DNA from: Spirochaetales bacterium
GTDB taxonomy: Bacteria; Spirochaetota; Leptospiria; Leptospirales; Leptonemataceae
Direction: 5' to 3'
DNA: 64,000 bases
Assembly (NCBI GenBank): GCA_024233935.1
Contig: JACKOY010000008.1
Location: 1 to 64,000 of the forward strand
The notes under the pieces are model-generated. The model worked only from the letters and a program-made list of their open reading frames with translations. It had not been told where the DNA came from and did not search any database. This document shows positions 26,451-37,300 of the stretch, piece by piece; position 1 is the first letter of the stretch; every line of letters begins with the position of its first letter. The translations under genes and the position numbers were made by a program.

Positions 26451-27353
26451 GTGAGTGAAGGCACACCGTACCGGATCGCGGTCATCGGCGACATCCACAA
26501 GAGCTGGAGCGACTTCGACGTCGAGTTTTTCAACCGTTCTGATTATGACCTGGTGCTCTTCGTAGGGGATTTGCCGGGCCGCACGCACCGCGGAACACTG
26601 GACGTCGCGCGCCAGATCGCGCGCGTACAGCTGCCGGCCCTCTTGATTCCAGGCAATCACGATGGCGTTTCCGTCATGCAACTGATCGGTGAGTTGCAGC
26701 AAAATCAGCGGCTCATTGAACGCTCGTCCCGAAAGCAAGAATCACTCTGCGAAGAACTTGAGGAAGCTTTAAGACCGGTTCAGATGTGCGGCTACAGCAT
26801 CCATAGACCGGCCGGATCCCTCTTTGATCTCATTGCTGCTCGCCCTCACAGCATGGGCGGACCTCACATGGGCTTTCGGCCCCATCTCAAACGCAAATTC
26901 GGCGTTGAAAGCCTGACTCAATCAAAAGAACGATTGCGCGACCTGGTGGACCAATGCGGCCCGCGAATTATTTTTCTGGCGCACAACGGACCAAAAGGAT
27001 TGGGCGCTGAGCGCAACGCGATCTGGGGCTGCGACTTCAGGTCCGAAGGTGGTGACTTTGGCGACGCCGACCTGGAAGCGGCGATTTCCCACGCACGCAA
27101 ATCAGGTAAGCAGGTGCTTGCGGTCATCGCCGGGCACATGCACCACCGGGTCCGCGGCCTGACCGAGCGACCCTGGCGCACGACTCAGAGCGGCACGCTC
27201 TACATCAACGCGGCGCGTGTACCGCGCATTTTTCGCCTGAATTCCGAAATGCGACACCATCACATTGCGGTCGAAGTGAGTCAGAGCCAAACAGAAGCGC
27301 GCGAAGAGCTGATTAATCCCGGGGCCAGCTCTCAAGCGTCCCAGGTTTCGTAG
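26451..27353 (+). CDS. Calcineurin-type metallophosphoesterase
   Basis: 300 residues, GTG start at 26451. Metallophosphoesterase motifs are in order: GDIHKSW (D-x-H), GDLPG, GNHDG, and the late GHMHHRV. The pattern resembles the family with cyanobacterial and plant members (TIGR04168). Substrate unknown. No signal peptide, so cytoplasmic. The 3' end overlaps the convergent cyclase gene by 22 bases. Confidence 0.85.
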   Translation: MSEGTPYRIAVIGDIHKSWSDFDVEFFNRSDYDLVLFVGDLPGRTHRGTLDVARQIARVQLPALLIPGNHDGVSVMQLIGELQQNQRLIERSSRKQESLCEELEEALRPVQMCGYSIHRPAGSLFDLIAARPHSMGGPHMGFRPHLKRKFGVESLTQSKERLRDLVDQCGPRIIFLAHNGPKGLGAERNAIWGCDFRSEGGDFGDADLEAAISHARKSGKQVLAVIAGHMHHRVRGLTERPWRTTQSGTLYINAARVPRIFRLNSEMRHHHIAVEVSQSQTEAREELINPGASSQASQVS

Positions 27354-29446
27354 ATCCCGGACCATTCCCGCAGCTCCGCCGGCGGACGTTTTTCCAGGGC
27401 GATGATGCGATCCAGATAAAGACGGCCCACCCCATCGAAAGGACAGCGCTCCAGATAGTCGCTGAAGTTTTGCCGGGCGCTTGCAAGATCAGCGCTGCGA
27501 AAGTACGCCATGCCGGCCAGAAAAAAACTCTGCGCTTGCTGGAGCCGGTCCCGCTCGGCCGCGGGATAGGCCGAAAAATTTTCGAACAGGACGACGGGAC
27601 GCTCCTTGCCCTTCACATAGACCGTGTCGATCTCACGGATGTCCGGGAACTCATCATGAAGGGCGCGAAAGACTGCATCGGAAAGTATAATGCGGGTCCC
27701 GTAACGTTTGGTCGTGGACTCAATGCGAGAAGCCAGGTTTACGGTATCCCCGATGACGGTCGTCTCAAGTCGGTCCGGCGAACCCACGGTACCCAACATC
27801 ACCTCCCCATGGTGCAGGCCAATGCCGATCGAAATTTCGGGCTGCCCGTCTGGTCGACCGGCGTTGAACGATTCGATCGCCCGCAACAGGGCCACGGCCG
27901 CCCGCACTCCGTCGTCGGCACGCTCAAAAAGGGCCATAATCGCATCGCCAATGAACTTGTCGATGACGCCCCGGTGCGCCCGGATGATGGGCGCCACCTG
28001 GCCGAGATACTGGTTCAAAAGACGAAACGTGGCTTCGGAGCCCAACCGCTCGGAGATACCTGTGAACCCACGAATATCGGTGAACAGTACCGTTAGATGT
28101 CGTTGCACCGCATCTCCGTGCACAACGTCCAGAATGTTTTCCCGGTCCAGATAACGCAAAAACTCGGTCGGAACAAACCTGGCAAAGCTGTCTGACATGC
28201 GCTGTTGTATGGCCAGGGCGCGCCGCTCTTCTTCAAGCGCCATTAGCCGGGCGGACTCTTCGGCCTCTTTCAGCGAATTAATTCTGAATCCCAGCGCGAA
28301 ACTCAGTAGCACGGCCTCCAGTCCCGCACCAAAAAGCTGACCGTGATATGTAAAAAAGTTACCGGGAACAATACGAAAGTTCATCAAAATGAAAAGCGAA
28401 ACGCTTATTAGCAGAAGCGCCCATGCAGCCAGGAAGTAGTAGGCCGGCCTAAAGCGCCTTCGGATGGCAGCAAAGGTCGAGTAGACCACCAGCACTATCG
28501 CCGCCAGAGGGAGCAGGTTTGCGAATTTCGTAGCAATCGGCGGAGGTGCGAAAACCACGACAGGCAGGGCCAGAATGTGCACGACAATCAAAACGTCCAC
28601 CAGGCGGGAAGCACGCGGCAGCTGTTCGCGTAGCAACAGAAAGGTCCGTGCAAAAGAAAGCGCAAAGATCGACGTGGCCAGGCTGAAAAAGGGAGCAAAG
28701 CGCAACAGGGCGCCCCCCAACCAGTCCAAAAAAAAGAGCGCAGCATACCCATAAACTGACGAGAAGAAAAGCCCGAAACACGTGATGTACAATACATAGT
28801 AGAGATACGCCCGGTCACGCACTGAGATAAAAAGAAACAGGTTATAGAGCGCCATCGCCAGCAGAAGACCGAAGAAGAGCCCGAAGGCGAAGTTTCGACG
28901 CGTATCAGACCGGTAAAAGCTCAACTCGCTCCAGACAAAGATCGGTAGCGTGATGGCGTAGTCCGAATCGATGCGCAGGTAAATGTCGCCCCCGCCCGCG
29001 GTTCCAAAGTCAATCGGAAACAGAAAGTGCTGGTGGGGCACTGCGCGACCTTCCAGCGGTTCCAGCATGCTCGTTTCGTAGCGGCACGTTACCGATCCAT
29101 CTGCAACACAATAGAACCGCAGGCCCCGTAGTGTAGGATTTGCAACCTCCAGCAGGTGTCGCTCGCGGGCCCCCGCCGGCACATCCGTCAGTTGCATTTT
29201 CAGCCAGATAGCGCCGTCGATTACGCCAAAGCCGGGGTATTGCCGTCCAACGGGTACGAAGCGCTCCGGGGAGTCGATAACGTCCTCAAGCGTGGCGGTC
29301 CGGGAATAGTCGATCCACTGGTCCATATAAGGGCCAGCACGCAGGAAAGCCACCGCGGCCAGGGAGGCAGCGCCGTGGGGCGCTTCACCATGATGGCACT
29401 GCAGGGCGGCAAAAGCGAGCGCCACAAGCGCAGTGCGGGCCAACAT
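27332..29446 (-). CDS. 7TM-DISM sensor adenylate/guanylate cyclase
   Basis: 704 residues. A signal-like N-terminus (ALVALAFAALQC) leads into an extracytoplasmic 7TMR-DISM-type beta domain (about 30-190). Seven membrane helices follow (about 195-400), then a short coiled linker and a class III cyclase domain (about 440-640). Catalytic residues are present: the metal-binding Asp in LFTDIRGFT and GDAIMALF, Lys in DKFIGD, and the Asn/Arg pair in GDTVNLASRIES. It should make cAMP (or cGMP) in response to an external ligand. Leptospires carry many such cyclases. The C-terminal 60 residues resemble a short helical repeat (FFLAGMAYFRSADLASARQN). Confidence 0.92.
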   Translation of the reverse strand: MLARTALVALAFAALQCHHGEAPHGAASLAAVAFLRAGPYMDQWIDYSRTATLEDVIDSPERFVPVGRQYPGFGVIDGAIWLKMQLTDVPAGARERHLLEVANPTLRGLRFYCVADGSVTCRYETSMLEPLEGRAVPHQHFLFPIDFGTAGGGDIYLRIDSDYAITLPIFVWSELSFYRSDTRRNFAFGLFFGLLLAMALYNLFLFISVRDRAYLYYVLYITCFGLFFSSVYGYAALFFLDWLGGALLRFAPFFSLATSIFALSFARTFLLLREQLPRASRLVDVLIVVHILALPVVVFAPPPIATKFANLLPLAAIVLVVYSTFAAIRRRFRPAYYFLAAWALLLISVSLFILMNFRIVPGNFFTYHGQLFGAGLEAVLLSFALGFRINSLKEAEESARLMALEEERRALAIQQRMSDSFARFVPTEFLRYLDRENILDVVHGDAVQRHLTVLFTDIRGFTGISERLGSEATFRLLNQYLGQVAPIIRAHRGVIDKFIGDAIMALFERADDGVRAAVALLRAIESFNAGRPDGQPEISIGIGLHHGEVMLGTVGSPDRLETTVIGDTVNLASRIESTTKRYGTRIILSDAVFRALHDEFPDIREIDTVYVKGKERPVVLFENFSAYPAAERDRLQQAQSFFLAGMAYFRSADLASARQNFSDYLERCPFDGVGRLYLDRIIALEKRPPAELREWSGIYETWDA

Positions 29447-29583
29447 CGCCTGAGGGAAGCCGCATTGCAGACGCTGTCAACACGGAATCCCGCTTGAAGC
29501 ACGGACTCCCGGCCGGTCTGTGGTGAAGAACCTGGTTCTCGTGCCGCGCTACGCTCTCGGCCGATAATCAAGGAAGATCTGTA

Positions 29584-31683
29584 ATGAATGCCGGCGAAGA
29601 ACAGTCCGAAGAGCAACAGGAATCCGGCGAAGTAGATATGCTTGCCCGCCAGGCTCAGGTCGGTGGCGGGCACGATGGCGCTCAGAACGTCCCGGGCGAA
29701 CCCGTTATTCCGGACCTATTGGCCGATGCGGAGCTGAAAGGCATCATGGCCCAGTTTAATCCGATGGCCAGCAAAGATATCACCCTGATTGAAAAGGGGG
29801 TGGAGAACTTTTTTCTGTTTCACCAGGCGCATTACGCACTGACGCGTGAGGACCAACTGGCTCACCTCGGCGCTGCCGAGCTCGACCTGCTCGCGGACCG
29901 TCGCGCCCTCGTCCGATTTCAGTTCCTGCAGGTCCATGAGGACACCGGACAATTGGTTCTCCGTCGCGTGCTCATCCGGCCCGCCTCGTTGAAAGGCGAG
30001 CAGGTTGGCAAAGTACGCCGGGCCTGTATACGCGGCTCTGCCATGGCGGTAGCGGAGTTTGTATTTCGGCGCGATCGCGAACTACGTCAAATGCAGGAAG
30101 AGGGCGAACTGGCGGCCTGGGTTTCAAAGCGCTTCATGCAAAGCGGCGGCGAAAGTGAAGAGATAAACCCGCGCAACAAGGCCGACCTGAAGCACCTGCT
30201 CGCCGGCCTGCCGAATCTTTCCATTGAATCGCTCCTGACCGAAGAAACTGGATTGGATGACGATCTTCTGGCGCCGACGCTTGCTATTTTGCGAAGACCG
30301 AGCGCGGAGATCCTGGCCGAACTGCAACTGATTGGCGGCGGACCTTCCGAAGGTGCTGTGACCGCGCTTTCTCTTCGCGGAAACCTGCCCTTTCTTATTG
30401 AGCTTGGGCGTGACTTTCATTTGATTCAGCCGGCAGCCGGCGACTTGATTCAGCTGAGTGACAGCAAAGTCGAAGAGCAAAAGGCCGAAACAGAGTGGAT
30501 CTACATGCTGTTTGTACAGCTGGCCCGGCAGCTACTGATGCACCTGCTCCCGTCGGAAGAAACGGGCTGGATCCAGCCGCGCGGCTACACGCAGGACAAG
30601 CAGTATCTTGAAGAACTCCAGAAACATCCGTCGTTTGAACACGGCGAAGACTGGGAAGGTGCCGGTCTGTTTCTGGAGGCGTACCAGAAGCTGATGAAAC
30701 ATGTGCGATCCGTGCGCAAGGTTCGCAGAGAATATCTGATCGATCTGATGACCCAGGATTCGATCAACAAACTGAACATGCAGTTCGAACCTGTCTACTT
30801 CAGTCCCTCGCGCTTTGAACTCCCGGATGCGGCTATTGAAAACTACATAAAAAAGAGCGACCTGTATAAGGCGGTCCTGGAACGCATGGAAGCCGACCCG
30901 GAGGTCCTCTCCTACAAAGAGCAACGCGAGGCAACCGGACCGGCCGGCACGTATTTCATTTATCGCGCCAACATGCCCCGGGCGTTTATCGACAACAAAG
31001 GCCGGCGGAGCTTCTTACACCTCTTCTGCAAACAGAACGACATGCCGCGCGGAATTTACGATCTTTTGCGCGCGGTGGACGATTCATCGGCACCCCGCAA
31101 GCTCGTAGACGAACAGATCGGGCTCTCCAAAGCGATTCGCGAATGGGAAGATGAGATTGAAAAGGAACGCTTGAAGCAGGAAAGACGCAAACTTGGCTTT
31201 TTTGGCCGCCTGCTCGCCTTTCTACGATCTCTATTTGGCGGAAATGAAAGCCCCACGCGTCGATCGGACGATGTCCCCTCCGTGCAGCGCAAACCCAGAG
31301 AAAAGAAAGCACGCAAAACGGGCGTCATCGCGGGGCCTCGCGAGCGGCAGGAAGTCATACCGGGTCGCGTTCAGAAGGCCATCGACTACGTGGATCGCAA
31401 CTTTCGTGGGATCATATGGCTGGACGAAGTCCTGAGCGCTCTGGGCACCGTGCGCTACAACGAAAATCAGATCGGCGACATGCTGTTCTACGACAAAGAA
31501 AATCGATACATCGAAGTGAAGGCCCTGCTCGCCATCCGAAGGGTTTTTCTGTACCGTTCTCGCGAGCAGGACGAAGCCTGGATCCAATCCACAATCGACT
31601 ATCTGGAAAATGTGACACCCCAGCGTGAGGAGCACCGCGAACTCGCGCATCACCTGCGACAGACCCTGCGCGAGCTGAAGTAG
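29584..31683 (+). CDS. Large hypothetical protein (699 aa), no recognised domain
   Basis: No signal peptide. Acidic N-terminus, then a long mixed alpha/beta region. Around residues 525-590 is a basic helical stretch (EIEKERLKQERRKLGFFGRLLAFLRSLFGG) that could be a peripheral membrane segment, followed by a Lys/Arg-rich linker. The C-terminal 120 residues (YVDRNFRGIIWLDEVLSALG) look like a separate helical domain. I do not recognise a family. It is divergent from the cyclase gene with 137 bases between starts, which may mean shared regulation. A weak terminator follows. Confidence 0.75.
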   Translation: MNAGEEQSEEQQESGEVDMLARQAQVGGGHDGAQNVPGEPVIPDLLADAELKGIMAQFNPMASKDITLIEKGVENFFLFHQAHYALTREDQLAHLGAAELDLLADRRALVRFQFLQVHEDTGQLVLRRVLIRPASLKGEQVGKVRRACIRGSAMAVAEFVFRRDRELRQMQEEGELAAWVSKRFMQSGGESEEINPRNKADLKHLLAGLPNLSIESLLTEETGLDDDLLAPTLAILRRPSAEILAELQLIGGGPSEGAVTALSLRGNLPFLIELGRDFHLIQPAAGDLIQLSDSKVEEQKAETEWIYMLFVQLARQLLMHLLPSEETGWIQPRGYTQDKQYLEELQKHPSFEHGEDWEGAGLFLEAYQKLMKHVRSVRKVRREYLIDLMTQDSINKLNMQFEPVYFSPSRFELPDAAIENYIKKSDLYKAVLERMEADPEVLSYKEQREATGPAGTYFIYRANMPRAFIDNKGRRSFLHLFCKQNDMPRGIYDLLRAVDDSSAPRKLVDEQIGLSKAIREWEDEIEKERLKQERRKLGFFGRLLAFLRSLFGGNESPTRRSDDVPSVQRKPREKKARKTGVIAGPRERQEVIPGRVQKAIDYVDRNFRGIIWLDEVLSALGTVRYNENQIGDMLFYDKENRYIEVKALLAIRRVFLYRSREQDEAWIQSTIDYLENVTPQREEHRELAHHLRQTLRELK

Positions 31684-31707
31684 TTTCCTGCATCTGACAG
31701 GCCCGCC

Positions 31708-31730
31708 AGCCGGCAATCCCGCGGCTTTTT
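31708..31730 (+). terminator. Possible weak Rho-independent terminator
   Basis: AGCCG (31708-31712) pairs with CGGCT (31722-31726) around a nine-base loop and runs into five T. It lies 25 bases after the stop of the 699-residue gene. The stem is only five pairs, so confidence is modest. Confidence 0.4.
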
Positions 31731-31818
31731 GCTTTACAACCAGGCGTACGCAGATTCGCTAGAAGCCTGGTCGGCAACGACAAATCGGATCTAACCAGGT
31801 TTTCTTCGGGCGGTGTGT

Positions 31819-32871
31819 ATGGATTTTCTGGATAAAGTGTACTACGGAAACACTTTCTTCGAGTGGTTGCTGGCCTTCGCAATCATGATCGGTGTGGCGG
31901 TGCTCGGTCGCCTGGTTTACTGGCTGCTTGGCAACATCGTCAAACGCATCACCCGCCGCACCAAAACCAAAATCGATGACATCATCATCGACATGGCCGA
32001 AGAGCCGCTGGTCTTTGCGATCGTTATCGCCGGTATCTGGTATGCGCTGAAGACCCTGAATCTTCCGCCCTGGACCGCGGAATGGATTGGTCGCGTCTAT
32101 TATGTTCTGATCATTATCAACATTGGCTGGCTCGTTTCACGCCTCTGCGACGCCCTGATCGAGCAGTATCTGGTGCCCCTGGTTGAAAAGACCGAGGGTG
32201 ACCTGGATGACCAGCTGTTGCCGATTGTGCGCAAGGGCGTGCGGCTGGCCATCTGGGCCATTACGATCATTATCGCGCTGAACAACGCGGGGTACGATGT
32301 CGGCGCCCTGCTGGCCGGCCTCGGTATCGGCGGTCTGGCCTTTGCCCTGGCGGCCCAGGACTCGGTATCGAACCTGTTTGGTGGTTTTACGATCTTTGCG
32401 GACAAGCCGTTCACGATTAACGATCGAATCAAGGTCGAGGGCTTTGACGGCACGGTAAAAGAAATCGGACTGCGAAGCACGCGCCTGCAAACCCTGGAAG
32501 GTCGGCTGGTAACGATTCCCAATTCGGCCTTCGCCTCCAATCCGATCGAAAACATCTCTTCGGAGCCTTCTCGAAAGGTAGTCCTGACTCTGGGTCTGAC
32601 CTACGATACCAAACCCGAGCGCATTCAGGAAGCCATCAAAACCCTCAAGGAGATAGTGGCCGAAAGCCAGACAACCGAAGATGACGGGCTGGCCGGTTTC
32701 ACGGAGTTCGCTGACAGTTCGTTAAACATTCTTTTTATATACTATATCCGCAAAGAATCGGATATTCTGAACACCATGACCGAGATTCACCTGGAAATAC
32801 TGAAGCGATTCAACGCGGCCGGATTGGAATTTGCCTTCCCGACCCGCACCGTCCACAATATCCAGGCCTGA
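31819..32871 (+). CDS. MscS-family mechanosensitive channel
   Basis: 350 residues. Several N-terminal membrane helices, then the pore-lining helix region with the Gly/Ala pattern GALLAGLGIGGLAFALAAQD, followed by the beta domain DRIKVEGFDGTVKEIGLRST and RLVTIPNSAF, all standard for MscS. It releases solutes on hypo-osmotic shock. ATG at 31819 is chosen; a GTG at 31813 would add two residues. The stop overlaps the SDR start by one base, so the pair is an operon. Confidence 0.93.
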   Translation: MDFLDKVYYGNTFFEWLLAFAIMIGVAVLGRLVYWLLGNIVKRITRRTKTKIDDIIIDMAEEPLVFAIVIAGIWYALKTLNLPPWTAEWIGRVYYVLIIINIGWLVSRLCDALIEQYLVPLVEKTEGDLDDQLLPIVRKGVRLAIWAITIIIALNNAGYDVGALLAGLGIGGLAFALAAQDSVSNLFGGFTIFADKPFTINDRIKVEGFDGTVKEIGLRSTRLQTLEGRLVTIPNSAFASNPIENISSEPSRKVVLTLGLTYDTKPERIQEAIKTLKEIVAESQTTEDDGLAGFTEFADSSLNILFIYYIRKESDILNTMTEIHLEILKRFNAAGLEFAFPTRTVHNIQA

Positions 32872-33680
32872 TGTCAGCCTTCAAGGGCAGAGTCGCCGTC
32901 GTCACCGGTGCAGCGTCTGGAATAGGAAAGGCCCTGTCCCTGGAACTCGCGGCCCGTGGTTGCCGCGTGGTCGTGGCCGACCTGAACCTCAAAGGGGCAC
33001 GGGAAGTGGTCGGCGAACTGGGAGCGGAGCGCGCGATTGCGGTGCGGTGCGACGTCAGCAAAGCTTCGAACGTGCAATCCGTGGTCAACCGGGCGCGCCG
33101 CCAATTCGGCAGTCTGGACTTCATGTTTAACAATGCCGGCGTGGCCATCGTTGCTGAAGCGCGGGACCTATCCCTGCGGGATTGGAACCGTGTTCTGGAC
33201 ATAAACCTGAAAGGGGTCGTAAACGGCACCCATGCTGCTTACAAAGTGATGCTGGCCCAGGGATCGGGCCACATCGTAAACGTGGCCTCGGGTTTCGGTC
33301 TCGTTCCCGGCCCCGGTCTGATCGCGTACGTGACGACGAAGTTCGGAGTGGTCGGGCTGTCCGAGACCCTGCGGGCCGAAGCCCACGACCTGGGCATCAA
33401 GGTCACTGTGGTGTGTCCGGGCTTTGTCAACACTCCCATTCTGGCCAGCGGCGCCGATTCCATGGAGAGCGGGCGGGCCCTCATCCAGGCTCCGATCATC
33501 ACATCCGAACGCGCCGCCACTATTACGCTGGACGGCGTCGCCCGCGACCGGGCGATCATCGCCTTCCCCCTGTACGTGCGGCTGGCCGCCTGGCTCTACC
33601 ATCGTTGCCCCTGGTTGTTCTTTCGGTTCCTGCTGAAGGGTGCCCGGGATCTGCGCCGGTCGAAACAAAAAAGTTTGTAG
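32871..33680 (+). CDS. Short-chain dehydrogenase/reductase
   Basis: 269 residues. Cofactor motif TGAASGIGK, NNAG near residue 87, and an intact catalytic set: a Ser thirteen residues before the Tyr of YVTTK. The C-terminus has a basic, hydrophobic tail (RLAAWLYHRCPWLFFRFLLKG) that could bind membrane, as in some lipid-acting SDRs. It overlaps the MscS stop by one base and is followed eight bases later by a hydrolase gene. Substrate unknown. Confidence 0.9.
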   Translation: MSAFKGRVAVVTGAASGIGKALSLELAARGCRVVVADLNLKGAREVVGELGAERAIAVRCDVSKASNVQSVVNRARRQFGSLDFMFNNAGVAIVAEARDLSLRDWNRVLDINLKGVVNGTHAAYKVMLAQGSGHIVNVASGFGLVPGPGLIAYVTTKFGVVGLSETLRAEAHDLGIKVTVVCPGFVNTPILASGADSMESGRALIQAPIITSERAATITLDGVARDRAIIAFPLYVRLAAWLYHRCPWLFFRFLLKGARDLRRSKQKSL

Positions 33681-33688
33681 CCTTCTTC

Positions 33689-34354
33689 ATGACTGCCAGA
33701 AGCAAAACGGTGCGCATCAAACTATCGAATGGCGATTCGATTGCATCCGTGTTACGCTCGCCGCCCCACTTTGAGAAGGCGGTTGTGATTGCCAACGGCG
33801 CCGGCGCCGCCATGGACCACGAATTCATTTCGTATTTCCATGAAGCGCTGGCAGATTCGGGTTACCTGTCTGTGAAATTTAATTTTCCGTATCAAGAGCA
33901 TGGTCGTCGTGCGCCGGACAGCAAGGGGCGACTCGAAGACTGTTACCTGCGGGTCTACGCGTATCTAGTCGAGCAGATCGGAATAACCCCGGACGCGATC
34001 GTGCTGGGCGGTAAATCCATGGGGGGACGCATAGCCTCTCAGATTGCCAACCGGACTCAAATCAAGAAGCTCGTATTTCTCGGCTATCCTCTGCACGCAC
34101 CCGGCCGACCGGATCGTCTGAAAACTGCCCACCTGGGGGCGGTACGGGCGCGTATGCTATTTTTGCAGGGCGACCGCGATCGCCTGGCCGATATCGAAAA
34201 GCTACGCCAGACAATTGCGACGCTGCCGAAAGCGCGCCTGGTGGAGTTTGCCGGCGCCGACCATTCTTTTGCGGTTCCGAAAAAATCAGGCATCGATCCA
34301 GAGACACTGCGTCAACGCATGGTCAACGCCATGTGCAAGTTCATCGGTCCATGA
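33689..34354 (+). CDS. Alpha/beta hydrolase (Tex30/KANSL3-like)
   Basis: 221 residues from ATG 33689. Nucleophile elbow GKSMG (G-x-S-x-G), an Asp in LQGDRDRL, and the catalytic His in GADHSF. The N-terminal beta strand and ANGAGAAMDH segment match small alpha/beta hydrolases of the Tex30/KANSL3 group. Third gene of the MscS-SDR-hydrolase operon. The end overlaps the large sensor gene by 14 bases in convergent orientation. Substrate unknown. Confidence 0.85.
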   Translation: MTARSKTVRIKLSNGDSIASVLRSPPHFEKAVVIANGAGAAMDHEFISYFHEALADSGYLSVKFNFPYQEHGRRAPDSKGRLEDCYLRVYAYLVEQIGITPDAIVLGGKSMGGRIASQIANRTQIKKLVFLGYPLHAPGRPDRLKTAHLGAVRARMLFLQGDRDRLADIEKLRQTIATLPKARLVEFAGADHSFAVPKKSGIDPETLRQRMVNAMCKFIGP

Positions 34355-37300
34355 AGTTGCGCACTTCCAGAAGCAACAGGCAAACATCATCCAGCGGCGG
34401 TCGTGATTGGGCATGCTCTTCCCAGTCTCGCACCATGGCCATCTGGGCCTCCGGGAGAGAAAGGTCGCGAGTGCTCTCAAACATATAAACCAGCCGCTCT
34501 TCTCCGTAGACGCGGTCGTGGCGATCCATGCGCTCCACAAATCCATCGGTGTAGGCCAGAATCCGATCGCCGGCTTCCACCGGGCACTCGCGCTCTTCAA
34601 AGTCGTCTCCGGTCTGATCGGCAAAGCCAATCAACAGACCCTCGGTTGTGAGCGGCACGATAGCGCCCCCGGAACGTTTGAGCAGGTAGGCTGTCCTATG
34701 GGAAGCGCTTGAGAAGCGCAGACGACCGCTGGCATCGAAGACCAGCAACACCGCCGTCAGATAGTCGTGGGTTATTACGCTTTTTGAAAGAGCTTCATCC
34801 ACACGCGCAAACACATCCCTGGGAGCGGACACCTGTCGGAAGGCATCAGAGAATGCGATGCGGGCCATCGTTGAAATCAGGGCCGCCGGAATTCCATGGC
34901 CGCTTACGTCCGCAAGCAAGAGCGCTTCTTCGCCGCCAGGAGTGCGAAAGATATCGTAGTAGTCCCCTCCGACTTTTCCCATGGGCCGATGGTAGGCGCA
35001 TAGCTCGAACAGCTCTGCGTTGTGATCGCCTGGCAAAATGCCGCGCTGTATCGCGCGCGCCAGATCCAACTCCATCTGTATTTCTCGATCTCGGGTGCGA
35101 AGATCGCCGAGCAGCACATTCAGCTCGCGTGTACGCTCCTGCACCGCACGTTCCAGATTCTCGTTCAGTTCCTGCAGTCGCTCAGCGGTTCGCCTCAAAC
35201 GCAGATGAAACCCAATTCGGGCCAGAAGTTCCTGGCGCGTGAAGGGCTTTTTGACATAGTCGTTCGCGCCGGCCGCGAAGCCTTCACTGACATCCGCCGG
35301 TCGATTCCCGGCCGTCATCAAGATGACCGGGAGCGCCGCCAGATCGGGGCGCTTGCGAATTTCGCGGCAAAGATCAAACCCCGAAAGGCGGGGCATCATG
35401 ATATCCGCAAGCACCAGATCGCATGCCTGGACATTCTGCACCAGCATGTCCAGGGCGCTCTGACCGTCCCCGGCCTCAATGACCTCGTAGCCCTCCAGCT
35501 CCAGGTTGTTTGCCACGGCCCGCATAATAATGGCGTCGTCTTCAACGACCAGGACGCGTTCGCGACCAGGCGAGGAATGAGAGGGATCCGGAGACTTTCG
35601 CGATCGCGCTTCCGTCAGCCGGGGCCGGGAAAGCCTCAAAGACGCGCCCGTCGTGATCAAACGCTCGTCCGCCAGTGGCAGTGTGAAATGAAAACAGGAA
35701 CCCCTGCCCGGCGCCGATTGAGCAGAAATTCGACCGCCCTGGAGCTCAACCAGGTGCCGGGCAAGACTCAGGCCGAGGCCCGTGCCGCCGTAATGGCGGG
35801 CCGTCTGGCCGCTGGCCTGCTCAAAACGGTCAAAAATGGCTGAAAGCCGGTCGGTGGGAATGCCGATTCCGGTATCGCAAACGCTCACACGCAGGTAACG
35901 CCCCTCAACGACGGCATCGATTTCAATCTCACCTTCGTTGGTAAACTTGATCGCGTTGCCAACGAGGTTGTGGAGTATCTGCTGCAGTCGCGCTTCGTCA
36001 GCGGCGACCGGGGGCAGATCGGCCGGCACGGAATTCACGAGTTTCACGGGCTTATGCAAGAGTAACGTTCGTGAGAGACTGATGACAAGTTCGGCGGCGG
36101 GCCGCATCTCCACGGCCGTTAACCGCAACTCAATGTGGCTGTGACGCATGCGCGCGAAGTCAAGGATGTCGTCCACCAGTTCGGTGAGGCGACGGGCGCT
36201 ATCTACGATCAGTCCCAGGTTGTCACGGCTCGTGATGGTGAGACGTCCGCCAATTCCTTCCAGAAGGGACTCCGCGATTGCGATGATACTGGTCAGCGGG
36301 CTGCGAAGCTCGTGGGAAGTGTGCGCCAGAAATTCGTCCTTGAGCGTGTCCAGCCGGCGCAAGGCCTGGTTTCGAAGACGAAGCTGTTGGTTCAGCCGGT
36401 GCATGCGATTGATGAGAATGAGCCCGTTGCCAAGCATGAAGATCATCAGGGCCGGCGCGCCCCAGCGATCGTCGACCAGGTCCGCAAAGGCAATGCGACT
36501 GTCGTGATAGGCGGCCCCGAATAGCGCCAGGACCCCCGCCGCCATTAGAAGCGCGTCGGTGCGATTGGTGCTGCGCGGACGCCCTGCGGTCCGGACGCGC
36601 AGGGAACTCTCCAGGTAACGAGGGAACCGGGTCACGAGTCGATTCCAGGTGTTGCGCTGCCGTTTCACGAAGGCGTCGAAGCGGCGCACGAGACTGCGAC
36701 TGCGAAACTCTTCCGCACGTAGAGGGCCCACTGCCTCGCGAATCAGCAGGTAAATGACGTAGCTGCCCGGCAGAATCCAGCTCGTAACGACGAAGCCAAA
36801 AACACGGTGCCATTCGTCGTAGCCCTCGCTCGTCAAATAATAAACCACCGTCAGGGCAATTGCGATGCAGTACAGAGCAAACAGGCCCCTCCAGATGCGC
36901 TCCGTGATGGTGCGTTTGGAAAGGAAATGCTGCTGCATAAACAAGGCAAAGAGCGGAAACGCAAGAACAATCGCACAATATTCAAGCCGCTTCGACAGCT
37001 CGAAATCTTCAATGTAGAAAAACTTACTCTGGGTGCGCAAAAAGAAATAGGCCGCCATAATGAGCGAGAAGAGCGCAAACACGAGGTTCTCCGCCACGTC
37101 GACCCGACGCACAAACATGAGCAGGAAGAAAATACCGATGGCCGCAAACAGAACCACCGGAGCCACGTTGTAAATCTCACTCTTTAGATAGAGATCCTGC
37201 ACATGTTGATTGAGACCCAGAACAAACGGGGCCGCCATGACCAGCCCCGGCCTTCCGACCGCCTCGCTGTCCGTGATGATTTCGATTGTGTTGGTTCCCC

